Source: Streptomyces justiciae (GTDB lineage: Bacteria > Actinomycetota > Actinomycetes > Streptomycetales > Streptomycetaceae). Taken from it: a stretch of DNA of 64,000 nt. Positions within the stretch are counted from its first letter, which is position 1; each line of letters begins with the position of its first letter. The DNA is taken from assembly GCF_015163075.1 (NCBI RefSeq), contig NZ_JADDXU010000021.1:62001-126000 (forward strand). Reading direction: 5' to 3'. The notes under the pieces were generated by a model. That model did not search any database and was not told the DNA's origin. It saw only the letters and a list, made by a program, of their open reading frames with translations. This document shows, one piece after another, positions 1 to 7,818 of the stretch. A program made the position numbers and the translations under genes.

Positions 1-2
1 CC

Positions 3-725
3 GAGGAGGTCGGCCTCAAGCTGGAGAACGCGACCCTGGACCTCCTGGGCCGCGCCCGCAAGGTCGTCATCACCAAGGACGAGACCACCATCGTCGACGG
101 TGCCGGCTCCGCCGACCAGGTCGCCGGTCGCGTGAACCAGATCCGTGCCGAGATCGAGAACAGCGACTCGGACTACGACCGCGAGAAGCTCCAGGAGCGC
201 CTGGCGAAGCTCGCCGGTGGCGTCGCCGTCATCAAGGCCGGTGCCGCGACCGAGGTCGAGCTCAAGGAGCGCAAGCACCGCATCGAGGACGCCGTGCGCA
301 ACGCCAAGGCGGCCGTCGAGGAGGGCATCGTCGCCGGTGGTGGCGTGGCCCTGCTCCAGGCCTCCGGTGTCTTCGAGAAGCTGGAGCTGGAGGGTGACGA
401 GGCGACCGGCGCTGCCGCCGTCAAGCTCGCCCTCGAGGCCCCGCTGAAGCAGATCGCCGTCAACGCCGGCCTCGAGGGCGGCGTCGTGGTGGAGAAGGTC
501 CGCAACCTCACCCCGGGTCACGGCCTCAACGCCGCGACCGGTGAGTACGTCGACCTGGTCAAGGAAGGCATCATCGACCCGGCGAAGGTCACGCGCTCCG
601 CTCTGCAGAACGCCGCCTCCATCGCCGCGCTCTTCCTCACCACCGAGGCCGTCATCGCCGACAAGCCGGAGAAGGCCGCCGCGCCCGCCGGTGGCGGTAT
701 GCCGGGCGGTGACATGGACTTCTGA
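3..725 (+). CDS. groEL2: Chaperonin GroEL (60 kDa), C-terminal part
   Basis: The gene enters from the left edge; 240 residues of the C-terminal half are visible in the frame starting at base 3. GroEL forms the ATP-dependent double-ring folding chamber of the cytoplasm. The visible part covers the end of the apical domain, the intermediate domain (ERLAKLAGGVAVIKAGA; EEGIVAGGGVALL) and the equatorial ATP-binding end. It closes with a Gly-Met tail (GGGMPGGDMDF), which is typical of the main streptomycete GroEL and unlike His-rich GroEL1 tails. A perfect 12-bp hairpin follows 43 bases after the stop. The usual HrcA/CIRCE control lies upstream of the window and cannot be seen. Confidence 0.97.
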   Translation, partial: EEVGLKLENATLDLLGRARKVVITKDETTIVDGAGSADQVAGRVNQIRAEIENSDSDYDREKLQERLAKLAGGVAVIKAGAATEVELKERKHRIEDAVRNAKAAVEEGIVAGGGVALLQASGVFEKLELEGDEATGAAAVKLALEAPLKQIAVNAGLEGGVVVEKVRNLTPGHGLNAATGEYVDLVKEGIIDPAKVTRSALQNAASIAALFLTTEAVIADKPEKAAAPAGGGMPGGDMDF

Positions 726-768
726 TCACCCCGGGCCGCGAGGCCTGACGGTTGATCAACGTCCGTAC

Positions 769-810
769 CGAGGGCGGCACTTCTCGCGAGAGCGGGGGGT
801 GCCGCCCTCG
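769..810 (+). terminator. Strong hairpin terminator after groEL2
   Basis: CGAGGGCGGCAC (769-780) pairs perfectly with GTGCCGCCCTCG (799-810) around an 18-nt loop. No U-run follows, as is common in Streptomyces. It sits between convergent groEL2 and the methyltransferase gene (stop at 817), so it can end transcripts from both sides. Confidence 0.8.
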
Positions 811-816
811 GGCGTT

Positions 817-1479
817 TCAGGCGTAGTGCGAGCCGACGGCGGGCTGCCCCGTGTAGTTGGGCCCGGCGTCGGGATCGGCACCGACGTACCGGAAGGGAAG
901 GACGACGGACCGTCCGCCACGCAGGCTGAGCCGATGGCTGCGGGCGTCGTAGCGGAACCCGGCCGCGCGCAGCGCCGTCACCGCGGCCCGCCCGGCCGGT
1001 GATCCGTCCGGTCGCCGGACGGAGTCGGGGTCGAAGTGCGCCACCAGCAGGCCCTCGGGGGTGAGCCAGGAGGCGGCGCGGGCGAGGAGCCCGAGCTGGT
1101 CGCCCACGTAGTGCAGTCCGTGGACGCAGGTGATGAGGTCGTACGTCCGGATCGGCGTCCAGGTCGTCACGGAGGCGACGATCTCCTCCAGCGCGGGCGG
1201 GGCCGGTGTCGGCGCGAGCGGTCCCACCAGGTCCACGGCGGTGAGGACGGCGTCCTCGGGCAGCCGCGCCGCCGCCTCCCGCAGGGCCCGGCCTTCGCCG
1301 CTGCACAGGTCCAGCCAGGAGGGAGAAGGGCTGCCCGACAGCTCGTCCAGGGGGTCCAGGCCCAGTTCGCGGGCGTAACTGTTGACCCCGGTCAGGCCGC
1401 GCTCGCGGTTCATCGTGTTGTTGGCGACCACGGAGGACAGCTCCAGGTCCTGCGCGGTGAGCAGCGGGGGTTCGGGCAT
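817..1479 (-). CDS. Class I SAM-dependent methyltransferase
   Basis: A 220-residue protein with a Rossmann methyltransferase core. Motif I is WLDLCSGEGRA near residues 55-65, followed by an acidic strand end (LTAVDLVG) for the SAM ribose and the later motif YDLITCVHGLHYVGD. The C-terminal half has the usual LTPEGLLVAHF strand/turn before the cap. The substrate cannot be read from the sequence. It converges on groEL2 across the shared hairpin and is divergent from the flavin reductase gene at 1631, with about 150 bases between them for two promoters. The ATG at 1479 fits the start of the family. Confidence 0.8.
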   Translation of the reverse strand: MPEPPLLTAQDLELSSVVANNTMNRERGLTGVNSYARELGLDPLDELSGSPSPSWLDLCSGEGRALREAAARLPEDAVLTAVDLVGPLAPTPAPPALEEIVASVTTWTPIRTYDLITCVHGLHYVGDQLGLLARAASWLTPEGLLVAHFDPDSVRRPDGSPAGRAAVTALRAAGFRYDARSHRLSLRGGRSVVLPFRYVGADPDAGPNYTGQPAVGSHYA

Positions 1480-1630
1480 GCGGTCATTGTCCTGTGCGGG
1501 CGGTGGCGGTGACCGTGGGCGGGATCACAGGGGCGGGAGGAAATGGAGGGGTGTACTGAGCGGTTGCTTACTGCGTAGTGTCCATGCGTATGCACATACC
1601 CGCTGGTACCCCACCGCTAGGAGCCCCCGC

Positions 1631-2749
1631 GTGACCGCCACCCCCACCCGTGCCGCCGAGATCCTCGCCCGGCCGATCGCGATCAACGGTCTGACCGTCC
1701 CGAACCGCATCGTGATGGCGCCGATGACCCGGATGTTCTCCCCGGGCGGCATCCCCGGCGCGGACGTGGCCTCGTACTACGCGCGCCGCGCGGCCGCGGG
1801 CGTCGGCCTGGTCGTCACCGAGGGGACGTTCGTCGGGCACGACTCGGCCGGGTACAGCGGCCGCGTCCCGCGTTTCCACGGCGAGGAGCAGCTCGCGGGC
1901 TGGCAGCGGGTCGCCGAGGAGGTGCACGCGGCGGGCGGCACGATCGTCCCGCAGCTGTGGCACATCGGCATGGTCCGCAAGGAGGGGCAGAACCCCGTCC
2001 CCGAGGCCCCCGCGGTCGGCCCCTCCGGCCTGCGCATCGGCGCGACCGAGCCCACCGGCACGGACATGACCCAGCGCGACATCGACGACGTCATCGGCGC
2101 CTTCGCCGAGGCCGCGGCCGCCGCGGAGCGCATCGGCATGGACGGCGTGGAGATCCACGGCGCGCACGGCTACCTGGTCGACCAGTTCCTGTGGGCGGGC
2201 ACCAACCGCCGTACCGACGCCTACGGCGGTGACGCGGTCGCCCGTACCAAGTTCGCCGCCGAGATCGTCGCCGCCGTCCGCGAGACCGTCTCCGCCGACT
2301 TCCCGGTCATCTTCCGCTACTCGCAGTGGAAGCAGGAGGCCTACGACGCCCGGCTCGCCGAGACCCCGGAGGAGCTGGAGGCCATCCTGACCCCGCTCGC
2401 CGCGGCCGGCGTCGACGCCTTCCACGCCTCCACCCGCCGCTACTGGCTCCCGGAGTTCGACGGCGCCGACCTCAACCTCGCGGGCTGGACGAAGAAGCTC
2501 ACCGGCAAGCCCGTCATCACCGTCGGCTCGGTCGGCCTCGACGGCGACTTCATCAACGCGTTCGTGGGCGAGGGCTCCCCCCTCAAGGGCCTCGACGACC
2601 TCCTCGACCGTCTGGAGCGCGACGAGTTCGACCTCGTCGCCGTCGGCCGCGCGCTGCTCCAGGACCCGGAGTGGGCAGCGAAGGTCCTCGCGAACCGGCT
2701 CGACGAGCTGAAGCCGTACGACGCGGCGGCGCTCCAGTCGCTGAGCTGA
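1631..2749 (+). CDS. Old yellow enzyme family NADH:flavin oxidoreductase
   Basis: A 372-residue FMN-dependent ene-reductase of the OYE/NADH:flavin oxidoreductase family. Near the N-terminus are NRIVMAPMTR (FMN phosphate and dimer region) and VPQLWHIGM. The active-site segment is GVEIHGAHGYLVDQFLW, with the His pair (HGAH) that binds the substrate carbonyl, followed by RTDAYGG. Such enzymes reduce C=C bonds of enones or nitro compounds. The GTG start at 1631 is chosen because AGGAG lies 7 bases upstream (1619-1623); an in-frame extension further upstream is not family-like. It is single-domain, without the Fe-S/flavodoxin extension of dienoyl-CoA reductases. It is followed after 28 bases by the phosphoesterase gene. 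Confidence 0.9.
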   Translation: MTATPTRAAEILARPIAINGLTVPNRIVMAPMTRMFSPGGIPGADVASYYARRAAAGVGLVVTEGTFVGHDSAGYSGRVPRFHGEEQLAGWQRVAEEVHAAGGTIVPQLWHIGMVRKEGQNPVPEAPAVGPSGLRIGATEPTGTDMTQRDIDDVIGAFAEAAAAAERIGMDGVEIHGAHGYLVDQFLWAGTNRRTDAYGGDAVARTKFAAEIVAAVRETVSADFPVIFRYSQWKQEAYDARLAETPEELEAILTPLAAAGVDAFHASTRRYWLPEFDGADLNLAGWTKKLTGKPVITVGSVGLDGDFINAFVGEGSPLKGLDDLLDRLERDEFDLVAVGRALLQDPEWAAKVLANRLDELKPYDAAALQSLS

Positions 2750-2777
2750 CCTTCAACTCCTGTGTAGTGTCCGGGAG

Positions 2778-3644
2778 ATGAGGATTCTCCAGCTCTCGGA
2801 CACACACCTGGAGCGCACCGACGCCGTCAACCGGCACGGCGTCAACGCGCATGACTCCCTGCGGCTTCTCCTCGACGAACTCCGGCATCTGCGGGGCATC
2901 GACGCCGTCGTCGTCACCGGCGACCTCGCCGACGACGGTTCCCCGGAGGCGTACACGGCCGTGCGGACGCTGGTGGGCGGGTTCGCACGGGACGTGCTGG
3001 GAGGGGTGCCCGTGTTCTGTACGACCGGCAACCACGACGAGCGCGAGGCCTTCGGGAAGGTGCTCGGCAGCGGACACGGCGAGCCGGAGGCGGTGTTCGC
3101 GTCGGAGGCCGGTGAGCGGGCCGCGGTCAGCACCGTCGACGGATGGCGGTTCGTCACGCTCGACTCGCTGGTGCCCGGCAAGGTGCACGGCCGCCTCTCC
3201 ACCGGACAACTCGCCTGGCTGCGGCAGGTGTTGAACACCCCGGCGGAGCACGGCACCGTCCTCGCCTTCCACCACCCGCCCATCGCCCTCGACAACCCCC
3301 TCCAGCAGGTCTTCGGTCTGCGCAATCCCGCCGACCTCGCCGACGCCCTGCGCGGCAGCGACGTCCGGGTCGTCCTCACCGGGCACTTCCATCTCCAGCT
3401 CTTCGGGCTGCTGGAGTCGGTGCCGGTCTGGGTGACGCCCGGCGTGGTCAACCGCATCGACCTGACGGCGGCGCCGGGCACCGAGCGGGCGGTGCGGGGG
3501 GCGTCCGCCTCCCTCGTGGTGCTCGGCGGGCCCTCCGGTCCGCTCTTCCACACGTTCCACGCGCGTGACCCCCGGGCGCACGAGACGGTCTACGAGCTGG
3601 GGGCGGAGCGCGTGAAAGAGCTCGTCGCCCGCCTCGGGAGCTGA
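2778..3644 (+). CDS. Calcineurin-like metallophosphoesterase (CpdA-like)
   Basis: A 288-residue protein with all metallophosphoesterase metal-site motifs in order: SDTHL (D-x-H) at residues 7-11, VVVTGDLADDG, TTGNHDE, and the late pair FHHPP and LTGHFH. This arrangement matches the class III cyclic-nucleotide phosphodiesterase (CpdA/Rv0805) group, so hydrolysis of cyclic nucleotides or other phosphodiesters with two metal ions is likely. The exact substrate is inference. No signal peptide is seen, so it is cytoplasmic. It lies only 28 bases after the OYE gene and may be co-transcribed with it. No good ribosome site precedes the ATG. Confidence 0.85.
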   Translation: MRILQLSDTHLERTDAVNRHGVNAHDSLRLLLDELRHLRGIDAVVVTGDLADDGSPEAYTAVRTLVGGFARDVLGGVPVFCTTGNHDEREAFGKVLGSGHGEPEAVFASEAGERAAVSTVDGWRFVTLDSLVPGKVHGRLSTGQLAWLRQVLNTPAEHGTVLAFHHPPIALDNPLQQVFGLRNPADLADALRGSDVRVVLTGHFHLQLFGLLESVPVWVTPGVVNRIDLTAAPGTERAVRGASASLVVLGGPSGPLFHTFHARDPRAHETVYELGAERVKELVARLGS

Positions 3645-3686
3645 CCCGGGCGGCGATCCGCGCGGGCGCTGATCTGCGCCACTTGG

Positions 3687-3708
3687 TTAAGTCAATCAAC
3701 TGACTTAA
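3687..3708. promoter_or_regulatory. Palindromic operator candidate upstream of MFS exporter
   Basis: TTAAGTCA (3687-3694) and TGACTTAA (3701-3708) are perfect 8-bp inverted arms around a 6-bp spacer, 40 bases before the exporter start. Such AT-rich perfect palindromes in this GC-rich genome are typical of MarR- or TetR-family operators. No regulator gene adjoins it, so the cognate protein must be encoded elsewhere. Confidence 0.55.
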
Positions 3709-3747
3709 GGTTGCCTCGGTCAAGTACTAGTCGATGGAGGCCCAGCC

Positions 3748-5229
3748 ATGTCCGACGCCCTTGCCCGTCCCGCCGCGGCGGGAGGCTCCGCGCCGCCGCG
3801 GTCGAATGCCGTGGTGGCGGTGCTGGCCTTCGCCGGAATCGTGGTCTCGCTGATGCAGACCCTGGTGATCCCGATCGTCCCCGAGCTGCCGAGGCTCCTG
3901 GACGCGCCCGCCTCCGACACCGCCTGGGCCGTCACCGCCACGCTGCTCGCCGCCGCCGTGGCCACGCCGGTCGTCGGACGTCTCGGCGACATGTTCGGCA
4001 AGCGCCGCATGCTGCTGATCAGCGGCGTCATGCTGATCGTCGGCTCGGTCGTCTGCGCGCTGGCCGACTCCCTGCTGCCGATGATCGTCGGCCGTGCCCT
4101 CCAGGGCCTCGCCTCCGGTGTCATCCCGCTCGGCATCAGCATCATGCGCGACGAACTGCCCGCCGAGCGGCTGGCCTCCGCCACCGCCCTGATGAGCGCC
4201 TCCCTCGGCATCGGCGGCGCCCTCGGCCTGCCCGCCGCCGCGCTCATCGCCGACAACTTCAGCTGGCACGTGCTGTTCTGGACCTCGGCGGCCCTCGGTG
4301 CCGTGGCCATCGGCCTGGTCACCGTCTTCGTACCGGAGTCCAAGGTGCGCACCGGCGGCCGGTTCGACCTCGTCGGCGCCATAGGCATGGCGGCGGGGCT
4401 CATCTGCCTTCTCCTGGCCATCTCCAAGGGCGCCGACTGGGGCTGGGGCAGCGGCACGACGATCGGCCTGTTCGTCGCGGCCGTCGTGATCCTGGTGGCC
4501 TGGGGCTTCTTCGAACTGCGCACCGACCAGCCGCTGGTGGACCTGCGCACCACCGCCCGCCGTCAGGTGCTGGTCACCAACCTCGCCTCGATCGCGGTCG
4601 GCTTCGCCATGTTCGCGATGAGCCTGGTCATCCCGCAGCTCCTCCAGCTCCCGGCCCAGACCGGCTACGGCCTCGGCAAGTCGATGCTGGCCGCCGGTCT
4701 GGTCATGGCCCCCTCCGGCCTCGTCATGATGGCCACCGCGCCGGTCTCCGCCGCCGTCTCCAAGGCCCGCGGCCCTAAGGTCACGCTGATGATCGGCGCC
4801 CTGATCGTCGCCGCCGGGTACGGCCTCAACATCGTCCTGATGAGCGAGGTCTGGCACTTCGTGCTCGTCTCCTGCGTCATCGGCGCCGGCATCGGCTTCA
4901 CGTACGGCTCGATGCCCGCGCTCATCATGGGCGCGGTGCCCGCGTCGGAGACGGCCGCGGCGAACAGCCTCAACACCCTGATGCGGTCCATCGGCACCTC
5001 GTCGGCGAGCGCCATCGCCGGCGTCATCCTGGCCCAGCTGACCACCGACTTCGGCGGCTACGCGCTGCCGTCCGAGAACGGCTTCAAGGCGGTCCTGGCG
5101 GTCGGCGCGGGAGCGGCGCTGCTGGCCTTCGCGGTTGCGTCGTTCATCCCGCGGCAGAGGGTGGCGGGGGACGGGACGCTGGTGGCGGAGGGGGCGACGG
5201 AGTCGGCGGAGGCCGCCGCCAAGTCGTAG
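3748..5229 (+). CDS. MFS exporter, DHA2 (EmrB/QacA) type
   Basis: A 493-residue inner-membrane drug:H+ antiporter-like protein. About 14 hydrophobic segments span residues 22-480, the count of the DHA2 branch. Motif A is seen as GRLGDMFGKRRMLL after TM2, and the motif C region is SASLGIGGALGLPAAALIADN. It probably exports small toxic or self-made compounds; the substrate is unknown. The GGAGG-like ribosome site at 3736-3740 precedes the ATG at 3748. The palindrome at 3687-3708 in the promoter region suggests inducible repression by a MarR or TetR protein that is not encoded next door. Confidence 0.87.
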   Translation: MSDALARPAAAGGSAPPRSNAVVAVLAFAGIVVSLMQTLVIPIVPELPRLLDAPASDTAWAVTATLLAAAVATPVVGRLGDMFGKRRMLLISGVMLIVGSVVCALADSLLPMIVGRALQGLASGVIPLGISIMRDELPAERLASATALMSASLGIGGALGLPAAALIADNFSWHVLFWTSAALGAVAIGLVTVFVPESKVRTGGRFDLVGAIGMAAGLICLLLAISKGADWGWGSGTTIGLFVAAVVILVAWGFFELRTDQPLVDLRTTARRQVLVTNLASIAVGFAMFAMSLVIPQLLQLPAQTGYGLGKSMLAAGLVMAPSGLVMMATAPVSAAVSKARGPKVTLMIGALIVAAGYGLNIVLMSEVWHFVLVSCVIGAGIGFTYGSMPALIMGAVPASETAAANSLNTLMRSIGTSSASAIAGVILAQLTTDFGGYALPSENGFKAVLAVGAGAALLAFAVASFIPRQRVAGDGTLVAEGATESAEAAAKS

Positions 5230-5245
5230 ACGCAGTCTGTCGCTT

Positions 5246-5812
5246 TTACAGGTTCCCCAGTGGCTCGATGTCGACCTTCACCGGGGTGCCCCACACCCGC
5301 AGCACCTCGTAGTCGGTGAACTCGTGCACCAGCCGGTACGCCATCGCAGCACGCGGACCCCGGCGGGCCGCCGCGAGATACAGCTCGGCCTCGCGGCGGT
5401 CGCGGCGCGGGGTGCCGCACAGCTGCCACTCCTGCCCGTTCCACAGCTCGGGCAGCCAGCGCTGCTGCGGCTGCGGCCGGTCGTCGCGGACGCCGTAACG
5501 GGACGGGGCGGTGGCGGACGGGCCGGTCTGGGCGGGGCCGTTGATGGAGGCGCGGCGGGCGGCACGGCGCCGGGTCTCGCACAGCAGGCACAGGTCGGGG
5601 GCGTTCTCGTCGACCGGCCCGTTGGGGTGCTCGGCGCAGCGGGTGCTGGGCGCGGCGCTGGTGACGCTCTCGTCGAGCAGCTCCAGGGCGCGCTTGAGGT
5701 CGGCCTTGACCTCGTGGAGCTTGGCGTCGGGGGTGTCGGAGGAGAGGGCCTCGCCGTGCTCGCCGAGGAGACGCAGGGCTCGGCCCAGTGCGGTGAGCTG
5801 GGCGTGGTTCAT
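5246..5812 (-). CDS. Conserved hypothetical protein with Cys/His zinc-knuckle-like motif
   Basis: A 188-residue soluble protein of unknown function. The N-terminal 60 residues look helical (LTALGRALRLLGEHGEAL, then a Lys/Glu-rich helix). A CAEH...C-LLC cluster follows near residues 58-78 and could bind zinc. The C-terminal half is rich in W, R and aromatic residues (WLPELWNGQEWQLCGTP). I do not recognise a family. The ATG at 5812 is preferred because the protein then begins MNHAQ; an in-frame ATG at 5830 would add six residues, and neither has a strong ribosome site. It converges on the exporter gene with 16 bases between the stops. Confidence 0.6.
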   Translation of the reverse strand: MNHAQLTALGRALRLLGEHGEALSSDTPDAKLHEVKADLKRALELLDESVTSAAPSTRCAEHPNGPVDENAPDLCLLCETRRRAARRASINGPAQTGPSATAPSRYGVRDDRPQPQQRWLPELWNGQEWQLCGTPRRDRREAELYLAAARRGPRAAMAYRLVHEFTDYEVLRVWGTPVKVDIEPLGNL

Positions 5813-5963
5813 GGGTGAAACCGTACACATCCGGATGAGGCGGCGAGACGGCCGCGCTCAACTCCCTAAGAATCTCCGCCAATATTGCTGACAATCTTGT
5901 GGGCGATCGTTTCCCTCTGTTCTGCTGTGGGCCTCAGCAGAGCCGCGCAGACAGGAGACGGCA

Positions 5964-7454
5964 GTGGCAGTGCAGCGCAGAACAGTGGTCAAGGGGCTCA
6001 CCGCGGTCGCCGCGGCGGTACCGGCCGTCGGGTTCACCTCGGGCAGCGCCCAGGCGGCCGGAGCCTCCGGCGACTCCCTCGTCTTCGACCCCTCCGCCTA
6101 CACCGAGCAGACGATCACCCTCACCGACACCGAGGGCACCGCCCACGAGGTCGTCTACCGCTTCCACAAGGTGGCCTCGTACGTCGCGAAGCCCGTCGAC
6201 GCGACCTACCAGTCCCTCAACATCAGCGTCCCGGTGCGGATCGACGGCACGGCCGTCGACGCCTCCGACGCCCCCATCCTCTTCGCCAACTCCATCGGCG
6301 GGTACATGCCGTCCTCGCTCGCGAACCGCACCGGGATCGCCGCCACCGGCATGGGCGGCGCCACCAGCCGTCAGGGGCTCGCGCTCGCCGCCGGGTACGT
6401 CGTCGTCGAGCCGGGCGCCCGCGGCCGTACGCTCGTCGACTCGTCCGGTGTCTACTACGGCACCGCCCCCGCCGCGATCGTCGACCTCAAGGCCGCCGTC
6501 CGTTATCTCAAGTTCAACAAGGGCCGCGTTCCCGGCGACGTCCACCGCATCGTCTCCTGCGGCACCAGCGCGGGCGGCGCGCTGTCCTCGCTGCTGGGCG
6601 CGTCCGGCGACAGCCCGCTCTACGCGCCCTACCTGGAGGAGATCGGCGCGGCCGACGCCTCCGACGCCATCTTCGCGACCGGCGCCTGGTGTCCGATCAC
6701 CGACCTGGAGCACGCGGACATGGCGTACGAGTGGTGCTGGGGGAGCAACCCGCTGGCCTCGGGCTCCCTCGTCGACCGGACCGTCTCCGGGGAGCTGAGC
6801 AGCGCCTACGGCCCCTATCTCGCCTCGCTCAAGCTCAGGGCCCGCGGCTTCGGCGCCCTCACCGCCCGGAACATGGACGACTACCTGCTGCGGACCTTCA
6901 TGCAGCCGTCGGCCACCAAGTACCTTGCTGCCCTGTCGGACTCGGCCCGCGCGGCCTATCTCGCCGCGAACCCCTTCATCTCCTGGGACGGCAGCACGGC
7001 CACCTTCACCTGGGCCGACTTCCTTACCCACGTCGGCGCCCGCAAGAAGAACGCCCCCTCCTTCGACGCCTTCGACCTGTCCACCCCGGAGTGCAACCTC
7101 TACGGCACCGGCACCACCGCCGCCCGCCACTTCACCCTCTACAGCCTCCGGCACGAGAGCGGCGCCGGCGCCCGCCTCGACGAGGACATCCCGGCCAAGC
7201 TGCGGCTGATGAACCCGATGTACCACCTCGTCGACAAGGTCAACGCCGGCCGCTCCAGGCACTGGTGGATCAGACTCGGCACCAAGGACACCGACACCTC
7301 GCACACGGTCGCCGGCAACCTCTCCGCGCGGCTCACCGACCTCGGGGACGACGTCGACACGTCGTACTACTGGGACGCGGGGCATGGCGCCGACCAGGAC
7401 CCCGGCGACTTCGTGAAGTGGATTGCCGCGGTGTCCGGGCACCGGCACCGGTAG
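5964..7454 (+). CDS. Tat-exported tannase/feruloyl-esterase-like hydrolase
   Basis: A 496-residue secreted alpha/beta hydrolase. The N-terminus has a twin-arginine signal (QRRTVVKG, hydrophobic stretch, AQA cleavage near residue 32). The nucleophile elbow is SCGTSAGG with Ser about 202 and the neighbouring Cys 199; the CxxSxGG form resembles bacterial subtype B tannases. The acid is probably Asp in LGTKDTDT and the base His about 474 in DAGHGAD. These enzymes split gallate or other plant phenolic esters; the substrate here is inferred. The GTG at 5964 has AGGAG 6 bases upstream. An AT-rich imperfect inverted repeat lies at 5881-5898 in the promoter region. Confidence 0.75.
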   Translation: MAVQRRTVVKGLTAVAAAVPAVGFTSGSAQAAGASGDSLVFDPSAYTEQTITLTDTEGTAHEVVYRFHKVASYVAKPVDATYQSLNISVPVRIDGTAVDASDAPILFANSIGGYMPSSLANRTGIAATGMGGATSRQGLALAAGYVVVEPGARGRTLVDSSGVYYGTAPAAIVDLKAAVRYLKFNKGRVPGDVHRIVSCGTSAGGALSSLLGASGDSPLYAPYLEEIGAADASDAIFATGAWCPITDLEHADMAYEWCWGSNPLASGSLVDRTVSGELSSAYGPYLASLKLRARGFGALTARNMDDYLLRTFMQPSATKYLAALSDSARAAYLAANPFISWDGSTATFTWADFLTHVGARKKNAPSFDAFDLSTPECNLYGTGTTAARHFTLYSLRHESGAGARLDEDIPAKLRLMNPMYHLVDKVNAGRSRHWWIRLGTKDTDTSHTVAGNLSARLTDLGDDVDTSYYWDAGHGADQDPGDFVKWIAAVSGHRHR

Positions 7455-7465
7455 CAACGCCGGCT

Positions 7466-7493
7466 GCGCCCCGGTCGACGGCGGCCGGGGCGC
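7466..7493. terminator. Hairpin between convergent genes
   Basis: GCGCCCCGG (7466-7474) pairs perfectly with CCGGGGCGC (7485-7493) around a 10-nt loop, directly after the esterase stop and before the stop of the small secreted protein. It probably serves as a bidirectional terminator. Confidence 0.7.
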
Positions 7494-7507
7494 GCGACGG
7501 GCGGGGC

Positions 7508-7711
7508 TCAGCCCTGCGGGCAGGCGTGCGTCGGGGCGGAGGCGAGGTCGCCGAGGACCGGTGTGACGGCGTGCTCCGCGGTGCACATCACCGGGGCGGC
7601 CGTGCCCCAGTGGTTGCCGGAATGGGCGTCGGAGCCGTGATCGGCGTGCGCGGGGGCGGCGAGGGCAACGGCGGAGGAGGCCAGGACGACGGCCATGAGC
7701 GTCTTCTTCAT
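7508..7711 (-). CDS. Small secreted protein of unknown function
   Basis: A 67-residue protein beginning MKKTLMAVVLASS, with a classical Sec signal peptide cut after AHA (about residue 23). The mature part is only about 44 residues (DHGSDAHSG...), has two cysteines (one near the C-terminus) that could form a disulfide, and is His-rich at its start. The family is not recognised. The ATG at 7711 is chosen because it gives a clean signal peptide; the longer in-frame start at 7744 would put MTPAAAGRCPI in front of it. No clear ribosome site is visible, so the start is uncertain. It lies between convergent esterase and upstream murP. Confidence 0.55.
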   Translation of the reverse strand: MKKTLMAVVLASSAVALAAPAHADHGSDAHSGNHWGTAAPVMCTAEHAVTPVLGDLASAPTHACPQG

Positions 7712-7736
7712 GATCGGGCAACGACCGGCCGCGGCA

Positions 7737-7818
7737 GGGGTCACCTCTCCGTCGGGAGCCCGAAGGTGTACGCCGCCGGGGTCACCTCTCCCTCGGCAAC
7801 CCGAAGGCGTACGTCGCC
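7737..7818. repeat. 41-bp tandem duplication of the murP 3' end
   Basis: Two adjoining 41-base copies (7737-7777 and 7778-7818) begin GGGGTCACCTCTCC and end CCGAAGG(T/C)GTACG(C/T)CGCC, with only a few mismatches. The inner copy holds the last codons and stop of murP; the outer copy lies beyond the stop and repeats the same end (GLPRER* versus GLPTER*) in another frame. Confidence 0.85.

Noticed and set aside
1563..1610. TGC-GTAT-GCA and TTGCTT/TAGTGT boxes upstream of the OYE gene as promoter or operator.
   Set aside because: The spacing between boxes is only 6 bases and the palindrome has 3-bp arms.
5881..5898. AATATTG-CTGA-CAATCTT imperfect inverted repeat before the esterase gene as an operator.
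   Set aside because: Arms are short and one position fails; mentioned only as an AT-rich feature.
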